From: Halomonas salipaludis
GTDB lineage: Bacteria; Pseudomonadota; Gammaproteobacteria; Pseudomonadales; Halomonadaceae
DNA: 64,000 nucleotides
Direction: 5' to 3'
NCBI RefSeq assembly: GCF_002286975.1
Contig: NZ_NSKB01000003.1
Span: 248,001 to 312,000 of the forward strand
The translations under genes were made by a program, and so were the position numbers. Numbering within the stretch: the first letter of the stretch is position 1; the number at the start of each line of letters is the position of its first letter. This document shows positions 51,453 to 59,251 of this stretch, in pieces. The notes beneath the pieces are model-generated. The model was given only the letters and a program-made list of their open reading frames with translations. It was not told the DNA's origin and ran no database searches.

Positions 51453-53024
51453 GTGAGTGAAACGCTGATCGAGGCGCTCAGGTCGCCGAGTGGTTATGAC
51501 CACCCCGTGGCTGCGGTGGAGGTCCACGAGACGCATATCTCGTGGATTCTGCTGACCGGCGAGTTTGCCTACAAGATCAAGAAGCCGCTCGATTTCGGCA
51601 GCTTCCTGGACTTCTCCACGCTGGCCAAGCGGCGCGCGCTGTGTGAACAGGAGGTGCGTCTCAATCGTCGTCTGGCGCCCAACCTCTACGTTGCCGCGGT
51701 GCCGATTTCCGGGTCTCCCGAGGCCCCACGCATCAATGACCCCAGCGCGCCCTTCGAGTACGCCGTGAAGATGCGCCAGTTCAGCAATCGTCTGCTGTTC
51801 AGCCATCTGCAGGCCAGCGGTGAGCTCTCCCAGGAGCTGATCGACGACCTGATCGATCAACTGGTCGTCTTTCACGAACGGGCCGCCCCGGTGGCGGCGG
51901 ATAGCCTGCTTGGCAGCGCCGCGTCGACCGCGTCGATCATGACGCGGGAGTTCGAGCTGATTCGCGAGCGCCTCGACGATGGTGACGACCTGGCGTCTCT
52001 GGCGTCTCTCGAGACGTTGGCCAATGAGGCTTTCGGCCGGCTGCAGGAGGTATTCACGGCACGCCACCGCGACGGCTTCGTGCGCGAGACCCATGGCGAT
52101 ATCCACCTCGGCAATGCGGTCCATCACGAGGGCCGCGCGCTGCTGTTTGACGGCATCGAGTTCAACGACGAGCTGCGCTGGAACGACGTGGCCTGCGACC
52201 TGGCATTCCTGCTGATGGATCTCGAGGCGCGCGGTGAAGAGCCCCTCGCCCGGCATGCGCTGAACCGCTACCTGGAACTCTCCGGCGACTATGGGCTGGC
52301 ACGGGTGCTCGCCTACTACAAGCTCTACCGTGCGCTGGTCATGGCTAAGGTGTCGGCGATTCGCTATCGCCAGTCAGGCGACCCGGATGAGCAGCAGCAG
52401 GCACTGATGGAGTGTCGCCGCTATCTGCGTCTGGCTGACGGCTATGCCCGCTTTCGCTTTCCTTATCTGCTGATTGGCGTCGGGGTATCGGGGAGCGGCA
52501 AGAGCCGCTTCACCGGCGAGGTCATTCGCTGGCTGGGTGGTGTACGGCTGCGATCCGACGTCGAGCGCAAGCGACTGTTCGGATTTCATCCACAGGCGGA
52601 TAGTCGGCAACAGGGTGTGGATATCTATACTCCAGCAGCCACACAGCGCACCTACCGGCGACTTGCCAAGCTCGTCGGCCTATTGCTGGAGTCGGGGCTT
52701 CCGGTGTGCATCGATGCCACCTGCCTGAGACGTTGGCAGCGCGACATGCTCGGCTGGGAAGCGGAAGGCCGCGGCCTGCCGCTATTGACGGTGAGCTTCG
52801 AGGCCGACGAAGCGACACTGCGGCGACGTATTGAAAAGCGTGCTCGACGCGGTGGCGATCCGTCGGAAGCGAGCCTTGCCGTGCTCGAGCGCCAGCTGGC
52901 CAGTCTGGAGCCGTTTGGTGATGACGAGCGTCGCCACCTGATTCATCTCGATACCACCGCCGACGATGCTACCGAGACCCTGGTGAGCTTGATCCAGGCC
53001 AAGGTTGGCGTGCTGGAAGGCTGA
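51453..53024 (+). CDS. two-domain phosphotransferase/P-loop kinase-like protein
   Basis: Predicted cytoplasmic protein of 523 aa, widespread in proteobacteria, function unestablished. The N-terminal two thirds resemble aminoglycoside/choline-type phosphotransferases, with the catalytic loop THGDIHLGN and the metal motif LLFDGIEFND. From about residue 343 follows an AAA_33-type P-loop kinase domain (LIGVGVSGSGKSRFTGEV; CIDATCLRRWQRDM). The start is a GTG at 51453 after GAGGATCCAGG. It lies 31 bases after hemL. The name bifunctional aminoglycoside phosphotransferase/ATP-binding protein is used for relatives, but drug resistance is not implied. Confidence 0.85.
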   Translation: MSETLIEALRSPSGYDHPVAAVEVHETHISWILLTGEFAYKIKKPLDFGSFLDFSTLAKRRALCEQEVRLNRRLAPNLYVAAVPISGSPEAPRINDPSAPFEYAVKMRQFSNRLLFSHLQASGELSQELIDDLIDQLVVFHERAAPVAADSLLGSAASTASIMTREFELIRERLDDGDDLASLASLETLANEAFGRLQEVFTARHRDGFVRETHGDIHLGNAVHHEGRALLFDGIEFNDELRWNDVACDLAFLLMDLEARGEEPLARHALNRYLELSGDYGLARVLAYYKLYRALVMAKVSAIRYRQSGDPDEQQQALMECRRYLRLADGYARFRFPYLLIGVGVSGSGKSRFTGEVIRWLGGVRLRSDVERKRLFGFHPQADSRQQGVDIYTPAATQRTYRRLAKLVGLLLESGLPVCIDATCLRRWQRDMLGWEAEGRGLPLLTVSFEADEATLRRRIEKRARRGGDPSEASLAVLERQLASLEPFGDDERRHLIHLDTTADDATETLVSLIQAKVGVLEG

Positions 53025-53412
53025 CGATGTTGCATCGTTAATCGCCTGATTTGTGGCAATTATGTCGAAGTGTATCGACTCTGATACGTTGTCAACTGTG
53101 CTAACTCTCTGTGGAAAAAGAGCTTTTACTCTTATCCTCTATGTTCGGCGGTGAAGTGTAAACCTATTGAGTGTTTTGCCGCCGATTATAGCCCCCAAAG
53201 TTCCTATATCACCCTCATGACTCGCCTTGGCTGTCTCCCCATGGCCTTGATATCAAAGTATATTTCAAATTGTAAAGTTATGTGGCACATATCGTGCAGT
53301 TTGTTTATCGATCGCCAGGTTCGGCGTGCGATGGCATGTCCTGTGAGGCTCCTATCCACCCGGCCGCGTGATCACAGGAAACAATAAATCATGCATGGTA
53401 TGGAGAAGGATC
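53025..53412 (+). promoter_or_regulatory. 388-base regulatory region of the fibre operon
   Basis: AT-richer non-coding stretch between the kinase gene and the Gly-rich protein gene. It contains a good sigma-54 promoter at 53283-53298 and two palindromes that could bind activators: GTATC-GACTCT-GATAC at 53072-53087 (about 210 bases before the promoter, a usual enhancer distance) and TTGATATCAA at 53247-53256. A small open frame at 53151-53387 has no ribosome-binding site and spans the promoter, so I do not call it. Confidence 0.6.
53283..53298 (+). promoter_or_regulatory. sigma-54 (RpoN) -24/-12 promoter
   Basis: The sequence TGGCACATATCGTGCA has GG and GC exactly ten bases apart, and matches the RpoN consensus TGGCAC-N5-TTGCA except for G in place of the first T of TTGCA. 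Transcription would begin near 53310, giving a leader of about 100 bases before the Gly-rich protein gene. Two sigma-54 activator genes lie in the same cluster, which supports the assignment. Confidence 0.75.
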
Positions 53413-54579
53413 ATGAAATATTACGTGATTGCGGGAACATCAATGCTGGCATTGGCGATGGCAATTTCCACTGCACATGCCAACCCTAGCGCCGGTGTGG
53501 CTGACAAAGTGGATCAAGAGGTCAAGTCCACGGCGATGGCTGTGGGGGGAAATAGCGGTAATGCTAACGGTGGAGACGGTGGTGCCGGTGGTAGTGGCAG
53601 TAGCACCGCCAACTCCGGTGCGTTCAATGCTTTCGAGAAGATTGATGACGACGACAACGGCTTTAGCGCCAATAGCTCGGCTACCAGCGGTGCGGGTACC
53701 GGCGGTGCGGGCGGCATGGGTGGCGCGGGTGGTACCTCTGGCGCCGGTGGCGATGCCTGGGCGATGAGCGAATCCTACAACACCTCGACCAGCGTGATCG
53801 CTTTGCAGGAACTGCAGTCGACCGTTACCGGCTCACGTATTTATATCAATGCGGGTGATGGTGCAGTGGGTGCGGTAGGTGGTGACGGCGGCGATGCCCT
53901 TGCGGTAACCGCTGCACTGGGTCAAGGCGGCAATGGCGGCAGTGGCTACGGCGGTGACGGTGGCGAAGCCGATGCCAATGCCGGTAACGGCGATGATGGC
54001 GGTGATGGTCTCGGCCTCGGTCTCGGCCTCGGTCTCGGCGCCGGGCAGGGTGGAAACGGCAACGCCAAGAATGACGACACCTCGGCAGCCGGTGGCACCG
54101 CGCTGGGACTCGCGGCCAATATTGCCGACGACTTCGAGGACGACAATACCAACACTGCAACCAATGGAGACACCAGTAATGGTGACGCCATGGCCAGTGC
54201 TGCGGTTAATGGCGGCACCGGTGGCGCAGGATCAGGTAGTGGCACCGGCAGCGGCACCGGCAGCGGTACCGGTGGTGCAGGGGGCAGCGGTGGCGATGCC
54301 TTGGCCCAGGGCGGTGCGGGTGGTAATGGCAACGGTGGCGGCGGTGGTGGTGCAACCTCCACCAGCGGCGATGCCATGGCCCAGGCCGGCAGCGGTGGCA
54401 ACGGCGGCAACGGCGGCAATGGCGGTGCAGCCAGCCTGGTTACCGGTACTGCGAGCATGGCAGCAGGCGCCGGCACCTTTGGCGGGATCGCCAACATGAA
54501 CCTGTCGACCGGGATCTACAACTCCCAGCTGGCAGCCACCAACGTTGCAGCCCACAGCAACGTGAATATCGGCAACTGA
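53413..54579 (+). CDS. exported Gly/Asn/Ala-rich repeat protein, candidate fibre (amyloid-like) subunit
   Basis: 388-aa secreted protein of unknown family. ATG 53413 has a strong GGAGAAGG site; an in-frame start 45 bases upstream does not. A signal peptide (KYYVIAGTSMLALAMAISTAHA) is followed by a low-complexity body: Gly-rich runs alternate with short acidic patches (FEKIDDDDNGF, ADDFEDDNTN) and with recurring GDAxA blocks (GGDAWAMSES, GGDALAVTAA, SNGDAMASAA, GGDALAQGG, SGDAMAQAG). There is no cysteine in the mature part. The last 31 residues contain GIANMNLSTGIYN, matched in the next gene product. It is the first gene after the sigma-54 promoter. Fibre function is inferred from composition and neighbours; a cell-surface adhesin or matrix protein is the alternative. 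Confidence 0.75.
   Translation: MKYYVIAGTSMLALAMAISTAHANPSAGVADKVDQEVKSTAMAVGGNSGNANGGDGGAGGSGSSTANSGAFNAFEKIDDDDNGFSANSSATSGAGTGGAGGMGGAGGTSGAGGDAWAMSESYNTSTSVIALQELQSTVTGSRIYINAGDGAVGAVGGDGGDALAVTAALGQGGNGGSGYGGDGGEADANAGNGDDGGDGLGLGLGLGLGAGQGGNGNAKNDDTSAAGGTALGLAANIADDFEDDNTNTATNGDTSNGDAMASAAVNGGTGGAGSGSGTGSGTGSGTGGAGGSGGDALAQGGAGGNGNGGGGGGATSTSGDAMAQAGSGGNGGNGGNGGAASLVTGTASMAAGAGTFGGIANMNLSTGIYNSQLAATNVAAHSNVNIGN
54007..54039 (+). repeat. 12-base tandem repeat inside the Gly-rich gene
   Basis: GGTCTCGGCCTC occurs twice and then partly a third time, encoding a Gly-Leu dipeptide run. Repeats of this kind can gain or lose units in frame. Confidence 0.85.
54241..54275 (+). repeat. second 12-base tandem repeat inside the Gly-rich gene
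   Basis: GGCACCGGCAGC is present twice in tandem (54241-54264), followed by a degenerate third copy and preceded by a partial one. It encodes GTGSGTGS. Confidence 0.8.
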
Positions 54580-54590
54580 GTGCGTCCGAT

Positions 54591-54617
54591 GGGCTGGCGG
54601 CTATCCGTCGCCAGCCC
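54591..54617 (+). terminator. intercistronic hairpin after the Gly-rich gene (possible attenuator)
   Basis: GGGCTGGCG and CGCCAGCCC form a perfect nine-base stem around a nine-base loop, followed by CTTCTCGTT. It starts 12 bases after the stop of the Gly-rich gene and ends 30 bases before the next start. A partial terminator or mRNA-stabilising hairpin here would make the first gene product in excess of the downstream ones. Confidence 0.6.
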
Positions 54618-54647
54618 CTTCTCGTTGCCATGCATTGGAGGGGTGTC

Positions 54648-55034
54648 ATGAAATACTACCGCTCACTGTTAGCACCTTGCCTGGGGGCTGCCCTGCTTGT
54701 GACAGGGGTCTGGGCACTGGCGGATGGTACGCCAGCCATCGCACCGTCAAGCGACGGCTTTGCGGCCTTCGAAACCCTCGAGGAGCAGGAGCTGGACCAC
54801 CTCTATGGGCGTGAAGGCGGCTTCAATCTGGTTAATGTACAGAGCATTCAGCATCTTGATGCGGCGGTGACCGGGGCTTCGTTTACCGCCGGCACCATCG
54901 TTAGCGGCAATGTCGTGATCGAAAACCGGGCGCTGGACAATTTTTCCGGTATCGGGCTATTCAATATCATGACCGGCCACAGCAACGCCGTGAGCACGGG
55001 CGTCAATATCAGCGTCTACGCCCCGACACAGTAA
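54648..55034 (+). CDS. small exported protein with double-Gly motif, possible minor subunit or nucleator
   Basis: 128-aa protein of no recognised family. ATG 54648 follows GGAGGGG and gives an N-terminus beginning MKYY like the preceding protein. A signal peptide (to about WALA, residue 25) is followed by a leader-like helix FETLEEQELDHLYGREGGF (Gly57-Gly58-Phe59), which resembles double-glycine processing sites. The rest is hydrophobic/polar alternating and Asn-rich, with GIGLFNIMTGHSN at 101-113, similar to the end of the Gly-rich protein. The next gene encodes a C39 peptidase that could cleave after the Gly pair. Function inferred: minor fibre component or nucleator. Confidence 0.65.
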   Translation: MKYYRSLLAPCLGAALLVTGVWALADGTPAIAPSSDGFAAFETLEEQELDHLYGREGGFNLVNVQSIQHLDAAVTGASFTAGTIVSGNVVIENRALDNFSGIGLFNIMTGHSNAVSTGVNISVYAPTQ

Positions 55035-55056
55035 CTCGCAGAGCGGGGAGTACGTC

Positions 55057-55758
55057 ATGCAGCGAACCATGCTACGTCAGTTTGCCCTGCTGCTGCTGTG
55101 CGTGTGGCCTGGGATGATGGCCGTGGCCGGCAGCGTACATATTCAGGGTCCTTTCGGCAGCGTCAATGTGCCCGCCCGCAGCCTGGAGGCAATGCGCTGG
55201 GATCGTGTGATTCCCCAGCAGTACGACTACAGCTGCGGCGCCGCCGCCGTGGCCACCCTGCTGACCTTTCATTATGAGCGCCCGACGACGGAGGCCGAGG
55301 TGTTCGAGCAGATGATCGCCACGGGTGACGTCGAGCAGATCCAGGCTCAGGGTTTCTCCATGCTCGACATGAAGCGCTACCTCGATGGCCAGGGCCTTAA
55401 CGCGGATGGATTCAGGGTATCGCTCGAAGATCTGGCGCGAATCGGCGTGCCGGCGATCACCTTGATCAACACCGGTGGCTATCGCCACTTCGTGGTGGTC
55501 AAGGGCATTGACGAAAACAACATCGTCGTGGCGGATCCCGCAGTAGGCACGGTAATCGTGCCTACCGCGCACTTCGCCAAGCTGTGGAGCGGTACTGTGC
55601 TCGGGGCACGCGCCGACATGCTGCTGGCCCAGCAGAACTTCAACCATGACCGTGACTGGCGGCTCCGAGCCAGGGCACCCAAGGAGCAGGCTATCAGGCG
55701 CATGCCGATGTCCAGCCTGATCCTCAATCTTCCAGCCCACAATGAGATGGGGCGATGA
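55057..55758 (+). CDS. stand-alone periplasmic C39 family cysteine peptidase (FapD-like)
   Basis: 233-aa exported peptidase. After a signal peptide (LRQFALLLLCVWPGMMAVAG) come the C39 elements: Q54 and C60 in QQYDYSCGAAAVATLL, H144 in GYRHFVVVKG and D160 in VVADPAVG. This is the catalytic triad and oxyanion Gln of bacteriocin-exporter peptidase domains, but no ABC or membrane-transporter domain follows, as in FapD of the Pseudomonas Fap system. Family C39 enzymes cut after Gly-Gly; candidate substrates flank it. It overlaps the next gene by four bases (ATGA). Confidence 0.88.
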   Translation: MQRTMLRQFALLLLCVWPGMMAVAGSVHIQGPFGSVNVPARSLEAMRWDRVIPQQYDYSCGAAAVATLLTFHYERPTTEAEVFEQMIATGDVEQIQAQGFSMLDMKRYLDGQGLNADGFRVSLEDLARIGVPAITLINTGGYRHFVVVKGIDENNIVVADPAVGTVIVPTAHFAKLWSGTVLGARADMLLAQQNFNHDRDWRLRARAPKEQAIRRMPMSSLILNLPAHNEMGR

Positions 55759-56441
55759 CCATGATTGATGCCACTCTGCCCATGTATCGCACCACACATT
55801 GCCGCTGGTTGAAGATGCTACTGATGGGGTGCTGGCTGTTTCCGGCAGGCGCTGTGCAGTCGGCGGGTTTCTATGCTGCCATCGATGTTGGCACTAATGT
55901 GTCGATGTCGCGAGAAGCAGCGATGACTGGAGATTCCCGGTTCTTCGCCGAGACCGCAGTGATCGATGACGAAAGCCTGGATATGTTGCGCGGTGGTTTT
56001 ACCGTGTCGGGGATGGATCTCAACTTCGGTGCCACACTCAAGACACGGATCGACAGCATGCAGCTCGAATCAACGGTCAGGATCGATCGACTCGGTGCGC
56101 AGCTGACCTCTCAGCGACTGAATGGCATGGAGGTGGCTGCCTTGCCGGCTGAGTTTCAGGCAATGGTGGTCAATGGCGGTGGTGCGATCAACGACATGGC
56201 GCCTAGCTCGCTCAACCTGACCGGTCTGAAGGAGTACTCGGGACTGGCGTTGCATGACACCCAGGGGTTTACCGCCGCCCTTCACAATATTACTAAGCAG
56301 GCTATCGTCAGCGCCGTGGTCAGCGATGCCTCGCAGCGTAACGTCCAACAGACCATCGATATCAATATCAACGTTAAGAATATGCCGGCGCTTCAAGCGG
56401 CATCGCAGCGCCAGGCGATACTCAACTCGCTGGCACGTTGA
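55755..56441 (+). CDS. exported protein with LRGGF motif, FapE-position protein
   Basis: 228-aa protein without recognised family. A hydrophobic segment (LKMLLMGCWLFPAGAVQSA, about 19-37) acts as a signal peptide. Residues 70-82 read IDDESLDMLRGGF, a second leader-like motif ending in Gly-Gly-Phe (80-82). The remainder alternates polar and hydrophobic residues (beta-strand-like) with a C-terminal stretch QTIDININVKNMPALQ. Translation is coupled to the peptidase (ATGA). It occupies the position of fapE in a Fap operon, but it lacks cysteines outside the signal region and I cannot claim homology. It ends at a strong terminator. Confidence 0.65.
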   Translation: MTMIDATLPMYRTTHCRWLKMLLMGCWLFPAGAVQSAGFYAAIDVGTNVSMSREAAMTGDSRFFAETAVIDDESLDMLRGGFTVSGMDLNFGATLKTRIDSMQLESTVRIDRLGAQLTSQRLNGMEVAALPAEFQAMVVNGGGAINDMAPSSLNLTGLKEYSGLALHDTQGFTAALHNITKQAIVSAVVSDASQRNVQQTIDININVKNMPALQAASQRQAILNSLAR

Positions 56442-56446
56442 TGCTG

Positions 56447-56481
56447 ACGAGAGGTTAGCGTAGTCATCGCTAACCTCTCGT
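56447..56481. terminator. bidirectional terminator between fibre operon and outer-membrane gene
   Basis: ACGAGAGGTTAGCG and its exact reverse complement at 56468-56481 form a 14-base stem around a seven-base loop. It lies between convergent genes with stops at 56441 (plus) and 56496 (minus), and can serve both. Confidence 0.85.
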
Positions 56482-56495
56482 TATCCCAGCTTTAA

Positions 56496-57569
56496 TCAAT
56501 ACATTCCCATCCTGAATGGCACGCGCAGCGTTATCACGGTATCCGGTGCATCGTCTGTCACACCGAGCTCGAGCCCCAGGTTGACGGATACGTCTGGCTT
56601 GAGTTGGTACGACCAGCCCAGGAGCAGCGATCCAATATTGAGGCTACGTGAACTCTGGGTGCTGGAGTTGCCATTGGCGCCGAGGAATTCCGTTTTGGTC
56701 TTGTCAATAAAGTCATGCTTATAGCCAAGACTGAATGATGCGCGCTCATTGATGGCGTACCCCATGCCGAAGCTGACTCTAATCGCATCACCAGGGTCCA
56801 CGTCGCCGATAGTGATATCGTCATTGATTCGCTTGTTGATGCTCTCTTTTTTTGTGTACATATAGCCGAGGTTGGCAAAGAATACGGCTGGGTCGGAAGG
56901 ATAGAGAGCTGTAATGCTTGGCTCCAGCGAGTGGAATCCTGAGCCAGTCGCCAATTCTCTTTCTATCCCATCACTATCACGGCGAATATCGAAGGGGCCT
57001 TCGCCGGTGGTCGTCTTGTAGCGTAGATTGGCAATCAGGTATGGCCAGTTGTTTTGTCCGCGGTTGAGCTGATAGCGTGCCGCCAGCTCGATATCGCCTA
57101 GTCCGTTGCCCGATAAGTCCCGGTCGATGTCGAACTGGCCGGCTTCACTCCCCTCCACCGTTGGTACGGTGGCGAACAGGGTATCGCTTCGATAGACGTA
57201 GGGCACCTTGGCTTCCAGCTCCAGGCGATCCGTCACTCCCAATCGACCGGTCACGGCTGCAGTCCAGGTATCGCGATTTGCCTCCTCGGCCGTGAACACG
57301 CCGATCAGCAGCGTGCTGAGAATTTCGATGCCCTGAAAGGTCAGGCGATTGACCCCGGCATGCGAGTATTGCAGCGATGGCTCTATGACCAACTGCCCAC
57401 GCGGGGTGAGTACACCCGCGTACTCGGTGATGGCCTGTACATCAGGCTGGTTGATGGCATCGGGAGGCGCTTGTCCCACCGGCTCCTGCTGGGCGTGAAC
57501 CAGCTGTGCGGTTAGCATCGACACCGTCAAAGGTAGCGGAGCGATGAACTTCAATACGCTTTTGTTCAT
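56496..57569 (-). CDS. outer-membrane beta-barrel protein, FapF / phenol-MetA-like family
   Basis: Predicted outer-membrane porin. ATG 57569 after GGGGAA gives 357 aa with a signal peptide ending at VHA (about residue 26). The mature part starts with a short Pro/Gln linker, then GVLTPRGQLVIEPSLQYSHAG, RDTWTAAVTGRLGVTDRLEL and EAKVPYVYRSD, patterns of PF13557-type transporter barrels, a group to which I believe FapF belongs. Many amphipathic strands follow, ending in the aromatic VPFRMGMY, a typical barrel C-terminus (Tyr). Unlike FapF it lacks an evident long coiled-coil N-terminus. It is convergent to the fibre genes and may be co-transcribed with the upstream sigma-54 activator. Confidence 0.8.
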   Translation of the reverse strand: MNKSVLKFIAPLPLTVSMLTAQLVHAQQEPVGQAPPDAINQPDVQAITEYAGVLTPRGQLVIEPSLQYSHAGVNRLTFQGIEILSTLLIGVFTAEEANRDTWTAAVTGRLGVTDRLELEAKVPYVYRSDTLFATVPTVEGSEAGQFDIDRDLSGNGLGDIELAARYQLNRGQNNWPYLIANLRYKTTTGEGPFDIRRDSDGIERELATGSGFHSLEPSITALYPSDPAVFFANLGYMYTKKESINKRINDDITIGDVDPGDAIRVSFGMGYAINERASFSLGYKHDFIDKTKTEFLGANGNSSTQSSRSLNIGSLLLGWSYQLKPDVSVNLGLELGVTDDAPDTVITLRVPFRMGMY

Positions 57570-57632
57570 TATCGAGTTCCCCATATTGAGATGGCCAGGC
57601 ATAGCATGTGGTTGAGGCTTATTATTCTGTTT

Positions 57633-58979
57633 TTACTCTCCTTTAATTATGTTGTGTTTTTTCGCCAGGCGATAGAATGTCACTCTTGAAACTCCCATCT
57701 CCTTGGCAGAACGCGCTATATTATTATCATTCTTGATGAGTGTGTTGATGATCAGTTGTCGTTCAGCAGCACCTCTAGCTTCATTAAGGGATGGTGGTGT
57801 GCTGTTTTCTAATGTATTGCATATACCCAAAGCATCAGGCATTATAAGATCACTGTCTGAAAGAACGATGGCGCTCTTTATCCTATTCAACATCTCTCTA
57901 ACATTACCCGGCCAATGATAGGATTTCATCAGTGCAATAGTATCGCGATGGAAACCTCTAGCCCGGCATGGATAGCGTGATGACAAATTTTCGAATACTT
58001 GATTGGCTAGCAACTCAATGTCGGCCTTGCGATGTCTCAGGGGCGGAAGGTGAATGACAACGGTGTTGAGGCGGTGCAACAGATCGAGACGGAAAGATCC
58101 GCGCTCGATTGCTGCGTCAAGATCAATGTGGGTGGCAGAAACTATTCGGACATCGACGGCTATTTCCTGACTGCTACTTAGTCGCTGAATACTATTCGAT
58201 TCTAGAAAGCGCAGAAGATTGACTTGGAGATTAACGTTCAAGTCGCCTATTTCATCAAGGAATAGCGTTCCACCAGATGCAGCCTCGATATGGCCGACTT
58301 GCTGGCTCGTCGCCCCAGTAAATGCCCCTTTTTCGTGCCCAAAAAGTTCTGATTGAATCAGGTCGTTGGAAAATCCACCACAGTTCACGGCGATGAATGG
58401 CCCCATGCAGCGACTCGATTGATCATGTATCGCTCGAGCAATCAGCTCCTTGCCAGTGCCTGACTCACCCAATATCATGACGGGGGCCTTGCTATTGGAC
58501 ACTCTATGAACAAGACGAAAAATGCGCTTGAATTCCGGCATGCAGCTCTTGAGTGTGATGCCGTCTACATGAATTGAATCAATGTTGTGGATAGTCTTTT
58601 TTATTGAAGCCTTTCGGTAAGCGTTGGCAAGCAATTCCCCTAGCAATGAGCTGTCTATAGGTAGTGAAAATACACCATCGAGCAGCCTGGCGATATGTGC
58701 GGTGCTTGGCCATTCTGCCTGTACATCAAGTACTACGCCTAGCCATATTATGCTCTTACTACAGATAAAATTTTCAAGATCCTTGAGTGGGATACTCTGC
58801 AGCTCTTGGATACAAAGAATACCGATACTGTCGAGACTCGAGAATAGCATGACATTATCGGCGGCATAGATGGAGTCATAGCACTCGGCCGACCAGCCTT
58901 GCGATCGTATGCTATCGACTAATATGGCCCGCTGTGCCATATCATCGGTTATCACTACCACACGCCTGGGGAGTGGCAT
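57633..58979 (-). CDS. sigma-54-dependent transcriptional activator 1 with degenerate receiver domain
   Basis: 448-aa bacterial enhancer-binding protein. The N-terminal 125 residues resemble a response-regulator fold but lack the usual acidic pocket and Lys. The AAA+ domain has Walker A GESGTGKE (171-178), the sigma-54 contact loop GAFTGA (218-223) and Walker [10 protein letters not shown]. The Fis-type helix-turn-helix is [21 protein letters not shown] near the C-terminus. It should activate RpoN promoters, most simply the one at 53283. The gene has low GC and rarely used codons compared with the core genes. It lies 63 bases upstream of the outer-membrane gene. Confidence 0.9.
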   Translation of the reverse strand: MPLPRRVVVITDDMAQRAILVDSIRSQGWSAECYDSIYAADNVMLFSSLDSIGILCIQELQSIPLKDLENFICSKSIIWLGVVLDVQAEWPSTAHIARLLDGVFSLPIDSSLLGELLANAYRKASIKKTIHNIDSIHVDGITLKSCMPEFKRIFRLVHRVSNSKAPVMILGESGTGKELIARAIHDQSSRCMGPFIAVNCGGFSNDLIQSELFGHEKGAFTGATSQQVGHIEAASGGTLFLDEIGDLNVNLQVNLLRFLESNSIQRLSSSQEIAVDVRIVSATHIDLDAAIERGSFRLDLLHRLNTVVIHLPPLRHRKADIELLANQVFENLSSRYPCRARGFHRDTIALMKSYHWPGNVREMLNRIKSAIVLSDSDLIMPDALGICNTLENSTPPSLNEARGAAERQLIINTLIKNDNNIARSAKEMGVSRVTFYRLAKKHNIIKGE

Positions 58980-59251
58980 CCAGAACTCCTTTGATCGTTA
59001 CTATGCGTATGGATGAAAGGACGCTAACGCTGAGAGGCTCAACCCCTGTTAGACTGGATGCCGGCCCTGTTTTTGTAAAGTTATGTGATGCTATGTGGGT
59101 AATGGTTTTTACCACGATAATGGGCTAGGGAGTATAATCAGCATTATTTCATATGATATCTCGCTGCATAGGGATTAGATTCCTCGTATAGTATGCATTA
59201 CTTGGCGATAAAAAAATTCTAATGAAGCCTGTCTTTGGCTAGGAAAAATGC
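58980..59251. other. AT-rich gap between the two activator genes
   Basis: 272 bases, visibly AT-rich, separating the second activator's stop from the first activator's start. It probably carries a promoter for activator 1 (minus strand). I see no sigma-54 element with ten-base GG/GC spacing on that strand, and no good hairpin. Confidence 0.4.

Noticed and set aside
53151-53387. 78-codon open frame before the Gly-rich gene
   Set aside because: It spans the sigma-54 promoter, lacks a ribosome-binding site and has no protein features.
53546-54470. Repetitive DNA that could suggest a CRISPR array or satellite
   Set aside because: Repeats are irregular, in frame and encode Gly/Asn/Ala blocks of a secreted protein; there are no constant repeats with unique spacers and no cas genes.
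55057-55758. C39 peptidase as evidence of a bacteriocin ABC exporter
   Set aside because: The protein has its own signal peptide and ends after the peptidase domain; there is no ABC ATPase, membrane fusion protein or immunity gene nearby.
56496-57569. Phenol-degradation transporter, as the family name MetA-pathway suggests
   Set aside because: No aromatic catabolic gene is present; neighbours are fibre-type secreted proteins and biofilm-type regulators.
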